A stretch of 64,000 bases of DNA from Novosphingobium fuchskuhlense (GTDB lineage Bacteria; Pseudomonadota; Alphaproteobacteria; Sphingomonadales; Sphingomonadaceae): NCBI RefSeq assembly GCF_001519075.1, contig NZ_KQ954244.1, positions 823,934 to 887,933 on the forward strand, in the 5' to 3' direction. How positions within the stretch are numbered: position 1 is the first letter of the stretch; each line of letters begins with the position of its first letter. The notes beneath the pieces were generated by a model. It searched no databases. It had not been told where the DNA came from and saw only the letters and a list, made by a program, of their open reading frames with translations. This document shows, piece after piece, positions 48,331 to 58,296 of the stretch. The position numbers and the translations under genes were made by a program.

Positions 48331-48729
48331 ATGCCCGACAAGATGAACCTGACCGATGCCGAATGGCGCGCGCGGCTTTCGCCGGAGCAATATCAGGTCC
48401 TGCGGCAGGGCGGCACCGAACGGGCGTTCACCGGGAAGTACGAAAAGAACAAGCTGACCGGGCAGTACCACTGCGCCGGCTGTGGTGCGCCGCTGTTCGA
48501 ATCCGCGACCAAGTACGACAGCGGTTCGGGCTGGCCGAGTTTTACCGCGCCGGTCGAACCGGAAGCTGTCGACGAGCACCGCGATGTGAGCCACGGCATG
48601 GTCCGCACCGAAGTGCGCTGCGCGCGTTGCGACGGGCATCTTGGCCATGTGTTTCCGGATGGGCCCGGACCCACGGGTCTGCGCTACTGCATGAACAGCG
48701 CCGCGTTCGAATTCACCCCCGAAGAGTGA
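48331..48729 (+). CDS. msrB: Peptide-methionine (R)-S-oxide reductase
   Basis: Repairs methionine-R-sulfoxide in proteins using thioredoxin. The protein is 132 residues. Zinc is held by two CxxC pairs (HCAGCGAPL and RCARCDGHL), the substrate-site motif [11 protein letters not shown] is intact, and the catalytic Cys120 lies in [12 protein letters not shown]. It starts [12 protein letters not shown] after GAGGAGA. It sits among other envelope and stress repair genes, although MsrB itself is cytosolic here, with no signal peptide. Confidence 0.95.
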   Translation: MPDKMNLTDAEWRARLSPEQYQVLRQGGTERAFTGKYEKNKLTGQYHCAGCGAPLFESATKYDSGSGWPSFTAPVEPEAVDEHRDVSHGMVRTEVRCARCDGHLGHVFPDGPGPTGLRYCMNSAAFEFTPEE

Positions 48730-48871
48730 ATGCCGGCATTTCGCCGCGTGCGATATGCGCTTGTCCCCGGCCCAGACGTATCCAGCGGGTTAACCCTGTG
48801 TTCCAAATCGCCTATGCATCAGGCGCCGAGGGACGGCGTGCGCGCCGGATGAGGGAGCTGATGCAAAGCTG

Positions 48872-51004
48872 ATGGCCAGACGGGATCTGCCCCGCCGCTC
48901 CGATCCGGAGCGCAGCTCTTCGCGCCAGCCGCGTGATCCGCAGGAGCCTTCGTTCCTCGGCCGCTGGTTGCGCCGGTTGTTCGTCTGGACCGTCGCGGCC
49001 ACGCTGCTGGCGGCAATGGTGCTCGCCGTGGCGGTTTTCGTCACCGAGCGCTCGCTGCCCAGCTACGAGCGGATGAAGTCGACCCAGACAGGGCAGACCA
49101 TCGTGGTGCGCGCCAGCGACGGGTCCGAGATCGTTACGCTGGGGCCCAGTTACGGGCACTGGGTGCCCTACGAGCGCATTCCGCAAGTCCTCAAGAATGC
49201 GATCATCTCGGTCGAGGATCGCCGGTTCGACGATCACTGGGGCGTCGATCCAATCGGCATTGCGCGCTCGGTGTGGGTGCGCATCCAGAGCGGCCACTGG
49301 CGGCAGGGTGCTTCGACGATCACCCAGCAGCTGGCCCGCAACATCTTCCTCAACAACAGCCGCACGTTTGATCGCAAGATCCGCGAGGCGCTGCTGGCCA
49401 TGGCGATCGAGCAGAAGTTCACCAAGCAGCAGGTCCTCGAGCTCTATCTCAACAAGGTCTATTTCGGCGGCGGGGCCTATGGCGTCGATTCGGCGGCGCG
49501 CAAGTTCTTCGGCCATTCGGGCGAGGAGCTGAGCCTGCCCGAGGCGGCGATCATCGCCGGGCTGGTCAAGGCGCCCTCGCACTACTCGCCCACCGCCGAT
49601 GCGGCCGCCGCGGTCGACCGCGCCAAGGTTGTGGTGCAGACGATGCAGGAAGCCGGCAAGATCACCCCGGCGGAAGCGGCGGCGGTCGATCTCAAGGGCG
49701 TCAAACTTGCCGCCGAGCAGGGCCAGAACTCGGCCCGCTATTTCACGGACTGGGTGCTGCCGCAGCTCGATCTGCTGCTGCCCGACAACGACCAGCCGAT
49801 CGAGGTGTGGACCACCCTTGATCCCGCCGCGCAGCGCGCCGCAACCGATGCCATCCAGGGCAACGTGCCCAAGGGCGCGCAAGGTGCCCTCGTCAGCCTC
49901 GACCGCGACGGAGCGGTGGTGGCGATGGTCGGCGGCACCGACTATGTGACCTCGAACTACAATCGGGCGGTCAATTCGGTGCGCCAGCCCGGATCGGCGT
50001 GGAAGCTGTTCGTCTACCTCGCCGCGCTCGAGGCGGGCTATACGCCGGACGCCAAGGTACGCGACGAGCCGGTGACGATCGACGGGTGGAGCCCGCGCAA
50101 TTCGGGCGGTACCTATGCCGGCGAGATCGATGTGCGCAGCGCCTTCGCCTATTCGAAGAACACGGTGGCCGCGCAACTCGGCAACGAGGTCAGCTTCGGT
50201 GCGGTCGCGCAGATGGCGCGCCGCTTCGGCATCACCACGCCGATCAACACGCTGCCCTCGATGGTGCTCGGCACATCGGACGTGCGGGTGATCGACATGG
50301 TGCGTGCCTTCGCTGCGGTGCAGGCCAAGGGCAACGCGGTGACGCCTTACGGCATTCGCAAGATCACTTCGACCGAGGGCGAGGTTCTCTACAGCCACCG
50401 GCCTGATCCGGTGCAGCAACTGGTGCCGCCTTATGTCGCGGCGGGGATTACCGACCTGCTGCAATCGGCCGTCAGCATCGGCACGGGCCGCGCCGCTCAG
50501 ATCGGACGGCCCGTGGCGGGGAAGACCGGCACGACGAGCTCGAACAAGGACGGCTGGTTCCTCGGTTTCTCGAGCGGGATCACCACCGGCGTGTGGATGG
50601 GCCGCGATGACGCGCATCCGGTGCCGGGGCTGCAGGGCGGCACCGCGCCGGCCCGGGCCTTTGCCGCCTACATGAAGATCGCCACGTCCAAGCGTCCGCC
50701 GGAACGCTTCGATACCGAGGTCAAGCTGCCGCAGTGGCAACTTGAACCTGATGACGAAGTGATGCAGTCCAATCCGGACGGCTATTTCTACGCCGATCCC
50801 GATGGCAACATCGTTGAGCCGGGCGCCCAGAACCGGGCCCCGGCGGGTGATGGGGCCGTGCCAAGCGGCGAGCAAGGCATTCCCGTGCCCGATGCGCCGC
50901 CGGCGGCGGGCGATGATTTCCTGAGCCGCGCTACCGGCAAGCAGACCGAGCCCGCGCGGCCCCGTCCGAAACCGGCATCGACACCCAAGTCGAACCAGGG
51001 CTGA
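48872..51004 (+). CDS. Penicillin-binding protein 1A-type bifunctional transglycosylase/transpeptidase
   Basis: A 710-residue class A PBP that polymerises and cross-links peptidoglycan. It has a cytoplasmic basic N-terminus, a membrane helix at about 33-55, a glycosyltransferase domain with Glu115 in AIISVEDRRFDDHWGVD and the GASTITQQLARN motif, then a transpeptidase domain with Ser375-Ala-Trp-Lys378 (RQPGSAWK), SKN (AYSKNTVA) and KTGTT (AGKTGTTSS). The C-terminal 60 residues are Pro/Ala-rich. It has the compact PBP1A form without an OB insert. The ATG overlaps the end of a short upstream open frame whose reality is doubtful. Confidence 0.94.
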   Translation: MARRDLPRRSDPERSSSRQPRDPQEPSFLGRWLRRLFVWTVAATLLAAMVLAVAVFVTERSLPSYERMKSTQTGQTIVVRASDGSEIVTLGPSYGHWVPYERIPQVLKNAIISVEDRRFDDHWGVDPIGIARSVWVRIQSGHWRQGASTITQQLARNIFLNNSRTFDRKIREALLAMAIEQKFTKQQVLELYLNKVYFGGGAYGVDSAARKFFGHSGEELSLPEAAIIAGLVKAPSHYSPTADAAAAVDRAKVVVQTMQEAGKITPAEAAAVDLKGVKLAAEQGQNSARYFTDWVLPQLDLLLPDNDQPIEVWTTLDPAAQRAATDAIQGNVPKGAQGALVSLDRDGAVVAMVGGTDYVTSNYNRAVNSVRQPGSAWKLFVYLAALEAGYTPDAKVRDEPVTIDGWSPRNSGGTYAGEIDVRSAFAYSKNTVAAQLGNEVSFGAVAQMARRFGITTPINTLPSMVLGTSDVRVIDMVRAFAAVQAKGNAVTPYGIRKITSTEGEVLYSHRPDPVQQLVPPYVAAGITDLLQSAVSIGTGRAAQIGRPVAGKTGTTSSNKDGWFLGFSSGITTGVWMGRDDAHPVPGLQGGTAPARAFAAYMKIATSKRPPERFDTEVKLPQWQLEPDDEVMQSNPDGYFYADPDGNIVEPGAQNRAPAGDGAVPSGEQGIPVPDAPPAAGDDFLSRATGKQTEPARPRPKPASTPKSNQG

Positions 51005-51155
51005 TCGCCCCATCGACCACGGCCTGCAGCACAGGGGCCACGGACAGGCGCCAAGAGGGAAGTCTGCGCCTGCTGCGCAAGCGAGCTTCGACGCCGATCG
51101 TGGTTGCGGAGCGCCCGGCCTCCCTGACTGGATCGCCCTATCGGCACACACGCAA

Positions 51156-51188
51156 AGGGGCTGGCGGATGTGGTCTCCGCCAGCCCCT
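51156..51188 (-). terminator. Terminator between the PBP1A and DegP-type genes
   Basis: A perfect 12-bp stem, AGGGGCTGGCGG (51156-51167) and CCGCCAGCCCCT (51177-51188), with a nine-base loop. On the minus strand it runs into CCCCTTTGCG. It lies 19 bases after the protease stop; it may also serve the convergent PBP gene. Confidence 0.75.
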
Positions 51189-51207
51189 CATGCGTACCGT
51201 TTGGCGA

Positions 51208-52752
51208 TCAGCGGATGCGGATCGGCAGATAGACAGCCGGCTGGCCGCGGCGCTGAATGCGCAGCAGCACCGCCTCGCGGTTCTCCGTCTTGGCCTGGCG
51301 CACCACGGCTTCGAGATCGGCTGCGCTCGCCACCGGCTTGTAGTTGGCCGAAAGCACGATGTCGCCGCGCTGGAGACCCTTGGCCGCCGCGTCCGCCGAA
51401 TCGTCCACCGCGGTGATGACCACGCCCTTCGTCTCCTCGCTCGCGCCGAGCTGGCGGGCGATCTGCGGGGTCAGCGGGATCGCGGCGATGCCGAGTGCCT
51501 GCTGCACGACGGGCCCTGCCGGCTTGCTGGGCTTGCCGGAGCCTCCGAAGCCGCCATCATCACCCTGCTGCGCTTCGGGATCGAAGGTCTGCTGGGCAAG
51601 CTCTTCCTCGCTCGGGCGCTTGCCGACCACCGCCTGCACCGTCAGGCGCTGGCCGTTGCGGATGAGCTCGATCGGGATGCGCTTGCCGGGGGCCGTGTTG
51701 GCGACGATGAACGACAGGGTCTGGTCCGGTGTCACGTCCTTGCCGTCGACGCGCACGACGACATCGCCCGGCTGCATACCGGCCTTGGCCGCGCCCTGGT
51801 TGGGTTCGACCGACTGGATGAACTCGCCGCGGTTCTTGGCAAGGCCGAGGCTGGCGGCAAGGTCATCCGAAAGCTGCTGGATGCGTACGCCGAGGTAACC
51901 GCGCTCGATCGGCTGGCCGTTGCGCAGCTTCTCGACGATGGGGGCTGCGATTTCGGCGGGGATCGCGAAGCCGATGCCGACGCTGCCGCCGGTGGGCGAG
52001 AAGATCGCGTTGTTGATGCCGATCACGTTGCCGGACATGTCGAACATCGGGCCGCCCGAGTTGCCCCGGTTGATCGAGGCGTCGGTCTGGAGATAGCGGT
52101 CATAGGCCGAGCCCGACCCGGTGTTGCGATAGACTGCAGAGATGATGCCGCTGGTGACGGTGCCACCAAGGCCGAACGGATTGCCGATGGCGATGATCCA
52201 GTCACCGACCCGGGCGTTGCGCGAATCGCCGAACTTCACGAACGGGAAGGGCTTGCTGCCGGTGATCTTGAGCACGGCAAGGTCGGAGGCGGCATCACGG
52301 CCGATGAGCTTGGCCGGATAATCGGTGCCATCGGTCATGGTGACGGTGATCGATTCGATCTCACCTTGGCCTTCGGCGGTGATCACGTGGTTGTTCGTGA
52401 CGACATAGCCATCGGCCGAGACGATGAAGCCTGAACCCAGGGACTGCGCCTCACGCGTCTGCGGCTGGCCACCACCCTGCCCCCCGCCGAACAGATCGCT
52501 GAACGGCGTTCCGGCGAAGGGATTGTTGTTCTGAACCTTGACGCGCTGGCGGGTCGAGATGTTGACCACTGCCGGCTGCAGCTGCTGCGTAAGGTCGGCA
52601 AAGCTGGCCGGGGCACCGACGCGGGGGACGACTGCCTGGATCTTCGCCGAATCGTTTTGCGCCACCTGGGCACCGGCAGGGAAACCCGTGGTCAGGGTCA
52701 GCGCGCTGCCAGCGAGGAGCAGCGCTGTAGTTACTCCGTAAGCATATCGCAC
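51208..52752 (-). CDS. Do-family (DegP/DegQ-like) periplasmic serine endopeptidase
   Basis: A 514-residue HtrA-type protease and chaperone for misfolded envelope proteins. It has a signal peptide (RYAYGVTTALLLAGSALTL, cleaved near GAQ) and a trypsin-like domain with triad His122 (VTNNHVIT), Asp157 (AASDLAVLK) and Ser232 (GNSGGP), then two PDZ domains (about 300-385 and 430-510). The start GTG 52752 is preferred since AGAGGAA lies seven bases upstream; ATG 52770 lacks an SD. The gap of 134 bases to hflC suggests an independent promoter, though the strand is shared. Confidence 0.93.
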   Translation of the reverse strand: MRYAYGVTTALLLAGSALTLTTGFPAGAQVAQNDSAKIQAVVPRVGAPASFADLTQQLQPAVVNISTRQRVKVQNNNPFAGTPFSDLFGGGQGGGQPQTREAQSLGSGFIVSADGYVVTNNHVITAEGQGEIESITVTMTDGTDYPAKLIGRDAASDLAVLKITGSKPFPFVKFGDSRNARVGDWIIAIGNPFGLGGTVTSGIISAVYRNTGSGSAYDRYLQTDASINRGNSGGPMFDMSGNVIGINNAIFSPTGGSVGIGFAIPAEIAAPIVEKLRNGQPIERGYLGVRIQQLSDDLAASLGLAKNRGEFIQSVEPNQGAAKAGMQPGDVVVRVDGKDVTPDQTLSFIVANTAPGKRIPIELIRNGQRLTVQAVVGKRPSEEELAQQTFDPEAQQGDDGGFGGSGKPSKPAGPVVQQALGIAAIPLTPQIARQLGASEETKGVVITAVDDSADAAAKGLQRGDIVLSANYKPVASAADLEAVVRQAKTENREAVLLRIQRRGQPAVYLPIRIR

Positions 52753-52886
52753 GTGGCAATTCCTCTTCATTTCAGCGGCGGGCGGACTGCGCCCCTGATC
52801 CCCGGTTCCGATTCCGCGCGCGTTGCTTTCACATCCGCGCGCCTTAACCGGCATTGAATAACATGCACGACCCGGTTCGCGTGCGG

Positions 52887-53744
52887 TTACTTCACGCCCT
52901 TGAACTGGCGCAGATAGGCATTGTCGGGTGACAGCACGATCGAGGTGCTGCTGCCCTTCTGCGCGAAGGTCGCGTCATAGCTGCGCATCGCGCGATAGAA
53001 GTCGTAGAAATCCGGATCCTTGCCAAAGCTCTCGGCGTAGGTCTTGGCGGCCTCTGCTTCGGCCGTGGCGAGGATGATCTGCGCATTCTTGCGCCCTCCG
53101 GCCCGGATCGTCGCGGCTTCCTGCTGGCGTGCAGTGGTCATCCGGGTGAAGGCGGCATCGAGCGGCGCGCCATCGGGCAGGTCCGCCCGCTTGATCCGCA
53201 CGTCGATCACCTGTGCGCCATATTCGCGCGCCTCGCGGTCGAGGCCCTTGCGGATGTTGACCATGGCCTGCCCGCGATCAGCGGTGAGCAGCGAGGCGAA
53301 GGTGCGCTTGCCTAGTTCCTGCCGCAGCACCGAATTGAGGATCGGCTGGAGCTGTTCGGCAACCTTGTCGACGGTCCCGGCCGTCTCATACATCTTGACC
53401 GGATCGATCACGCGGAACCGCGCGTAGGCATCGACTTCGAGCCTGCGCTGGTCCGCCGAAGTGACCTGCTGGCGCTCCATGTCGACATCGAGGACTCGCT
53501 TGTCGATCCGCACGACCTGCTCGAAGAAGGGGATGCGCAGCACGATGCCTGCGCCGGTCTGGCCAAAATCGGCGTTGGGGCGGAAGCGGTTGACGACGCG
53601 GTTGGGCTCGCCCAGCCGGACGATCACGGCCTGCTCTTCCTCGCCCACCACCGTGACGCAGCTGAGCAGCGCGATCACGGCGACTGCGAGCGCGATGATC
53701 ACCGCCTTCTGTTCTTCCCAGAGTCGGATCAGGGTCTGTTCCAT
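52887..53744 (-). CDS. hflC: Protease modulator HflC
   Basis: A 285-residue SPFH protein that with HflK forms a large periplasmic-facing complex around FtsH, controlling degradation of membrane proteins. It has an N-terminal helix (AVIIALAVAVIALLSCVTVV) and an SPFH domain (VVGEEEQAVIVRLGEPNRV, then RIDKRVLDVDMERQQVTSAD), with a C-terminal coiled coil including ATAEAEAAKTYAESFGKDPDF. It is one base after the hflK stop, so they are co-translated. Confidence 0.96.
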   Translation of the reverse strand: MEQTLIRLWEEQKAVIIALAVAVIALLSCVTVVGEEEQAVIVRLGEPNRVVNRFRPNADFGQTGAGIVLRIPFFEQVVRIDKRVLDVDMERQQVTSADQRRLEVDAYARFRVIDPVKMYETAGTVDKVAEQLQPILNSVLRQELGKRTFASLLTADRGQAMVNIRKGLDREAREYGAQVIDVRIKRADLPDGAPLDAAFTRMTTARQQEAATIRAGGRKNAQIILATAEAEAAKTYAESFGKDPDFYDFYRAMRSYDATFAQKGSSTSIVLSPDNAYLRQFKGVK

Positions 53745-53745
53745 G

Positions 53746-54924
53746 TCAGCGGCGCTCCGTGCTGTCGGCGGGCGGGGTCTGCTTGATCCCGGGCAGCGGG
53801 AGGTAGGGCATCACGCCCGGCGATTCGAGAATGACCTTGTCGGTCTGGCTGAGCACGCGTTCCATCGTCTCGTAATACATGCGCCGCCGCGTCACTTCGG
53901 GCGCGAGCTTGTATTGGGCGTAGACCTTGTCGAAAGCGGTCGCCTCGCCCTGCGCGCCCTGGATGATCTGCTGGGCCCGCGCCTCGGCACGGTTGACCTC
54001 GCTGCGCGCGTCCTGCTGTGCGGCGGCCACGTCCTTGAAGGCGTCGACGACCTTGGCCGGCGGATCGGTCTTCTTGATTTCCACGCCCTGGATCTTCACG
54101 CCCGAACGATAAGCGTCGAGAACGCGCTGCATGCGCTCGCGCACGTTCGCCTCGATCGCGGCGCGGCCCGAGCCCATGGCATCGTTGAGCGAGACTTCGG
54201 CGATCGACTGGCGCATGGCCGCTTCGGCCACCTCCTTCACCGTGTCTGCAGGCTTTGCCAACTGGAAGGTGAAGAGCTTGAGGTCCTTGATGTTCCAGCG
54301 GACGAGGTAGGTCAGGTCGACGAGGTTCTGGTCGCCGGTCAGCATCAGCCGCTCGCCATCGCCTTCCGGAATGGAATCGCGGCGGATCGACGTGACATCC
54401 TCCACCGAGACTTCCTGGATCGGCCAGGGCAGAGTGAGTGAAACGCCCGAATCGATGGTGTGGCTATAGGCGCCGAACGTGGTGACCACGCCCTTTTCCT
54501 GCGGCGCGATGCGATGCACCATCGAGGTGCCAAGCCAGAGCAGAACAACGATGCCGATCACCACCGGCACCCATGAGCCGCCACCTGGCCGCTCGGGCAG
54601 CCTGAAACCGGGGCCGCCATTGCCACCCCCGCCACCGGAGCGGCGCTTGAAAAGGTCTTCGAGGCCGGGACTGCGGCGTCCGTCGCCCGAGGCAGGCGGC
54701 AGCCATGGGTTGCGCGGGCCATTGCCGCCACGCGGCGGCGGCCCATCGCCCGAGGCCCCATTGCCTGAAGCAGGACCGGCTGCGGGGCCCGAACCGCCAG
54801 GATCGCCGTCGCCCGCCGGATCAACCGGCGGTTCCCCGCTCCCCGTTTCGCCTGCGCCCCAGGGGCTCTTCTTGCCGGCCATGGCAAGGCCGATCCGCGA
54901 CATGCGTCCACGATCAAAAATCAT
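53746..54924 (-). CDS. hflK: FtsH protease activity modulator HflK
   Basis: A 392-residue SPFH partner of HflC. The N-terminal 110 residues are Gly/Pro-rich and cytoplasmic (as in other HflK), followed by a membrane helix ([20 protein letters not shown]), the SPFH domain ([51 protein letters not shown]) and a coiled coil. Start choice is uncertain: ATG 54924, 54903 ([11 protein letters not shown]) and 54882 are all in frame, none with a strong SD. It is divergent from apbC. Confidence 0.93.
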   Translation of the reverse strand: MIFDRGRMSRIGLAMAGKKSPWGAGETGSGEPPVDPAGDGDPGGSGPAAGPASGNGASGDGPPPRGGNGPRNPWLPPASGDGRRSPGLEDLFKRRSGGGGGNGGPGFRLPERPGGGSWVPVVIGIVVLLWLGTSMVHRIAPQEKGVVTTFGAYSHTIDSGVSLTLPWPIQEVSVEDVTSIRRDSIPEGDGERLMLTGDQNLVDLTYLVRWNIKDLKLFTFQLAKPADTVKEVAEAAMRQSIAEVSLNDAMGSGRAAIEANVRERMQRVLDAYRSGVKIQGVEIKKTDPPAKVVDAFKDVAAAQQDARSEVNRAEARAQQIIQGAQGEATAFDKVYAQYKLAPEVTRRRMYYETMERVLSQTDKVILESPGVMPYLPLPGIKQTPPADSTERR

Positions 54925-55035
54925 GCGTTCATCTATAGGTACGCTCGGCAGTTAAAAACAGTGTCTCCCTGCCAAAATTCATCTGCTAGGGGGCGTCCGT
55001 TAGGGCATAACCCCCGCAAGAATGGGATTACGGCA

Positions 55036-56001
55036 TTGAGCCTCGACAAGACGGCACTCGAACAGGCGGTGCGCATGGCCGCGGGTGCACGGTTGCAAAC
55101 GGCGCGGGTGGATGGCGAGACGGCTTCGGTCATCCTCGAGGTGAGCGGACTCGACCGCGCCGCGCGCGATGCGCTGGAAGCGAAAGTGAAGGACGCCGCG
55201 CGCGCAGCAGGCGCGGCCGAAGTGCGCGTGGGAATGACGGCGGACCGTGTGACGCGCCGGATCATCGCGGTGGGCTCGGGCAAGGGCGGCGTCGGCAAAT
55301 CGACGCTCTCGGCCAACCTTGCCGTCGCCATGGCGCGGCTTGGGCGCAAGGTGGGCCTTGTCGATGCCGACATCTACGGACCTTCGCAGCCGCGCCTCCT
55401 CGCGACGGAAGGCCGCAAGCCCGAAGCTGAGAACCAGAAGATCCATCCGGTGCCGAGCCCGTGGGGCGTGCCGATGCTTTCGATGGGGCATCTCGTCCAG
55501 CCGGGGCAGGCGATCGCGTGGCGCGGGCCGATGGCGGGCAACGCGCTGGGCCAGCTCATCGATGCGCACTGGGGTGATGCCGAGATCCTCGTCGTCGACC
55601 TGCCGCCGGGCACGGGCGACGTGCAACTGACCATGCTGCAGAAGCACAAGCCGGCGGGCGCGGTGATCGTCTCCACCCCGCAGGACCTTGCATTGATGGA
55701 CGCGGCGCGGGCGATCCGCCTGTTCGAGCAGGGCGACGTGCCGCTGATCGGCATGGTCGAGAACATGGCAGGCTATATCTGTCCGCATTGCGGCGAGAGC
55801 AGCGATCCGTTCGGGGCGGGCGGCGCGGAAGCGGCCGCGATGACGATGGGTCTGCCGTTCCTTGGGCGCGTGCCGCTCGATCTCAAGATCCGGCAGGACA
55901 GCGATGCGGGCAGCCCGCCGGCTGCCGGTGATGGACCGCAAGCCGAAATCTTCGCCACGCTTGCCAGCCAGGTGCTGGCCTGGCTGGACGCTCAGGACTG
56001 A
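55036..56001 (+). CDS. apbC: Iron-sulfur cluster carrier protein ApbC (Mrp/NBP35 family)
   Basis: A 321-residue P-loop ATPase that binds and transfers 4Fe-4S clusters. It has an N-terminal DUF59-like segment (residues about 1-70), then the deviant Walker [12 protein letters not shown] around residue 80-90, switch region [15 protein letters not shown] and [15 protein letters not shown], and the cluster-binding CPHC near residue 250. TTG 55036 is chosen, with a GGGA upstream; a GTG at 54961 would add 25 residues that fall in the promoter region. The stop overlaps the next gene's ATG. Confidence 0.92.
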   Translation: MSLDKTALEQAVRMAAGARLQTARVDGETASVILEVSGLDRAARDALEAKVKDAARAAGAAEVRVGMTADRVTRRIIAVGSGKGGVGKSTLSANLAVAMARLGRKVGLVDADIYGPSQPRLLATEGRKPEAENQKIHPVPSPWGVPMLSMGHLVQPGQAIAWRGPMAGNALGQLIDAHWGDAEILVVDLPPGTGDVQLTMLQKHKPAGAVIVSTPQDLALMDAARAIRLFEQGDVPLIGMVENMAGYICPHCGESSDPFGAGGAEAAAMTMGLPFLGRVPLDLKIRQDSDAGSPPAAGDGPQAEIFATLASQVLAWLDAQD

Positions 56002-58289
56002 TGCGGCTTACCCGGCGCGGGCTGCTGATCGGCGCGGGCGGCGCAGGTGCGCTGCTCGTGGCTTTCGCGCTCTCGCCGCGCCGCTACACCAGCGCGCTGG
56101 TTGCTGCTCCGGGCGAACACGTGTTCGACAGCTTCATCCGCCTTGCCGCCGATGGGGCGGTGAGTGTTGCGGTGCCGGTCTGCGAGATGGGGCAGGGCAT
56201 CAGCACGCTGATGGCGCAGATCGTCGCGGTGGAGCTTGGCGCGGACTGGAAGCGCGTCGGCGTGGAGCCCGCACCGCCGAGCCCGGCCTACGGCGATCCG
56301 GTGCTGGCCGCGCGCTGGGCACCGCTTTGGCAACCCGGCTATCTGCCCGCGCTCGCCGATACGCCGGACGATTGGCTGGCGCGGATGCACGCCGAGCGCG
56401 AACCGATGATGATCACCGCGGAGGGCACCGCGCTGGCGGCGTTCGAGGCGCCCCTGCGCGCGGCGGCAGCGGGCCTGCGCGCGATGCTGCTGCAGGCGGC
56501 CGCTGCAAAGTGGAATGTCGGCTGGGAAACGCTCGATACGGCGGGCCATTTCGTGGTGAACGGCAAGCAGCGGATCGCCTTTGCCGCGCTGATCCCGGAA
56601 GCGGTCGGATACGATCCGCCCGATCCTCCGGCTTTGCGTGCCGAACCGCCGCGCGAGCGGCCGGGGCAGTTCCCCGACGGTGCCCGGCCGCGCTATCCCC
56701 GGCTGGATCTGCCGGCAAAAGTCGATGGCAGCTTCGTCTTCGCGGGCGACGTGCGGGTGCCCGGTATGGTCCACGCCGCCATTGTGCATGGGCCGCAGGG
56801 CGATACCGTGCTCTCGACTTTCGATCGCAAGGCGGCCGAAACAGTGCCGGGGGTGGTTGGTCTGGTGACGGACAAGCGCTGGGTCGCCGTGGCCGCCAAG
56901 ACCTGGCATGCGGCGCACAAGGCGGTCCTGGCCACGGAACCGCGGTTCCATGCGGCGGGTCGGATCGCCGATTCCTCCGCGCTTGAAAACCGTATCGACA
57001 CTGCGTTGCGCAAGGGGCGGGCGACGAGGCTGATGGCGGAGGGCGATCCCGATGCCCTGCTCGCCAAGCCCACGCTCACCGCGCGCTACGACGTGGAGCC
57101 GGCGCTTCATGCCCCGCTCGAAACCGCGACGGCCACCGCGCGCCTTACCGGCGACAAGCTGGAAATCTGGCTGGCGACACAGGCGCCAGAGCTGGTGCGG
57201 CGGCAGGCGGCGCGGGCGGCAGGCGTCTCTGCGCGCAAGGTCGTGCTCTATCCGATGCATGCCGGGGGCAGCTTCGATGCCCGGCTCGACGCCCGCATCG
57301 CTGTCGAGGCGGTGACCATCGCGAAGACGCTTGGGCGGCCGGTGCAACTCACCTGGTCGCGTTGGGAGGAAGCGCTGGCCGGATACCCGCGCACGCCGGT
57401 TTCCGCGCAGCTCTCCGCTGCATTGGGACCGGACAAGCGCCAGTTGCTCGGTTGGCGCACCCGCATGGCGCTGCCGGCCACCGCAATCGAGGCGGGCGCG
57501 CGGCTGCTGGACGGGATGGATGCTCTGGGGGCACAGGCCGCGGCGAAGGGCCGCGCCGATCCGCTCGCCTGCGAAGGCGCGATGCCGCTCTATGCGATCC
57601 CCGAGCGTGCGGTTGATCACGTGCCCACCGCGCTGCCGCTGCCGACAGCGCGCTATCGCGGCAATGCCCATGGCTATAGCGCGTTCTTCACGGAAAGTTT
57701 CATCGACGAGTGCGCGCATCATGGGGGTGCGGAGCCGCTGTCGTACCGCATCGGCATGCTCACCGGGCAGCCGCGCCTCGCCGCCTGCCTCGTCGGCGCG
57801 GCGCGGCTGGCGATGTGGGGCGGCGGGGCCGATGCCTCGGGCCAGGGCATTGCCTGCCACCGCATGGACCTTGCCGCAGGCGAGGGCCTGCGCAGCGGCT
57901 TTATCGCCGTGGTCGCCACCGCGCGGCAGGAGGAAGGCGCGATTCGCGTGGACCAGTTGACGGCGTGGCTCGATATCGGACGCATCGTGAACGTGGATAT
58001 CGCGCGCCAGCAAGTCGAGGGCGGTCTGCTTTTCGCGCTGTCGCAGGCCATCGGCGGCAGCACAGCCTATGCGGCGGGTCTGCCGACGGCGGGACGGCTG
58101 GCGCAATTGGGTCTGCCGCTGCTTGCCGATTGCCCGAAGGTTGATATTGCGTTTGCCGAGTCGGACGAGCAACCGTTCGATCCGGGCGAGCTTGCGACGA
58201 CCGCAGTCGCGCCGGCCATTGCCAATGCGCTGTTTTCTGCCACAGGACTGCGCTTTCGTCGCCTACCCCTGCTTTCTGAAGGCCTTTGA
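56001..58289 (+). CDS. Molybdopterin-binding subunit of a xanthine dehydrogenase-family oxidoreductase (IorB-like)
   Basis: A 762-residue large subunit of the membrane-directed XDH branch related to isoquinoline 1-oxidoreductase beta subunit. It carries a Tat signal (LTRRGLLIGAGGAGALLVAF), then molybdopterin-cytosine-dinucleotide-binding segments (VPVCEMGQGISTLMAQIVAVEL, KVDGSFVFAGDVRVPGMVHA, GGSFDARLD) and a C-terminal PGELATTAVAPAIANALFSATG region likely holding the catalytic Glu. No 2Fe-2S small subunit or cytochrome subunit gene is adjacent. It overlaps apbC by one base (TGATG), implying coupled expression with an Fe-S carrier. The substrate is unknown. Confidence 0.85.
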   Translation: MRLTRRGLLIGAGGAGALLVAFALSPRRYTSALVAAPGEHVFDSFIRLAADGAVSVAVPVCEMGQGISTLMAQIVAVELGADWKRVGVEPAPPSPAYGDPVLAARWAPLWQPGYLPALADTPDDWLARMHAEREPMMITAEGTALAAFEAPLRAAAAGLRAMLLQAAAAKWNVGWETLDTAGHFVVNGKQRIAFAALIPEAVGYDPPDPPALRAEPPRERPGQFPDGARPRYPRLDLPAKVDGSFVFAGDVRVPGMVHAAIVHGPQGDTVLSTFDRKAAETVPGVVGLVTDKRWVAVAAKTWHAAHKAVLATEPRFHAAGRIADSSALENRIDTALRKGRATRLMAEGDPDALLAKPTLTARYDVEPALHAPLETATATARLTGDKLEIWLATQAPELVRRQAARAAGVSARKVVLYPMHAGGSFDARLDARIAVEAVTIAKTLGRPVQLTWSRWEEALAGYPRTPVSAQLSAALGPDKRQLLGWRTRMALPATAIEAGARLLDGMDALGAQAAAKGRADPLACEGAMPLYAIPERAVDHVPTALPLPTARYRGNAHGYSAFFTESFIDECAHHGGAEPLSYRIGMLTGQPRLAACLVGAARLAMWGGGADASGQGIACHRMDLAAGEGLRSGFIAVVATARQEEGAIRVDQLTAWLDIGRIVNVDIARQQVEGGLLFALSQAIGGSTAYAAGLPTAGRLAQLGLPLLADCPKVDIAFAESDEQPFDPGELATTAVAPAIANALFSATGLRFRRLPLLSEGL

Positions 58290-58296
58290 TCAGCGC

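Noticed and set aside
48799-48872. A 24-codon leader-like open frame (MFQIAYASGAEG...) overlapping the PBP1A start
   Set aside because: It starts with GTG without a ribosome-binding site and encodes no recognisable feature; the overlap alone is weak evidence.
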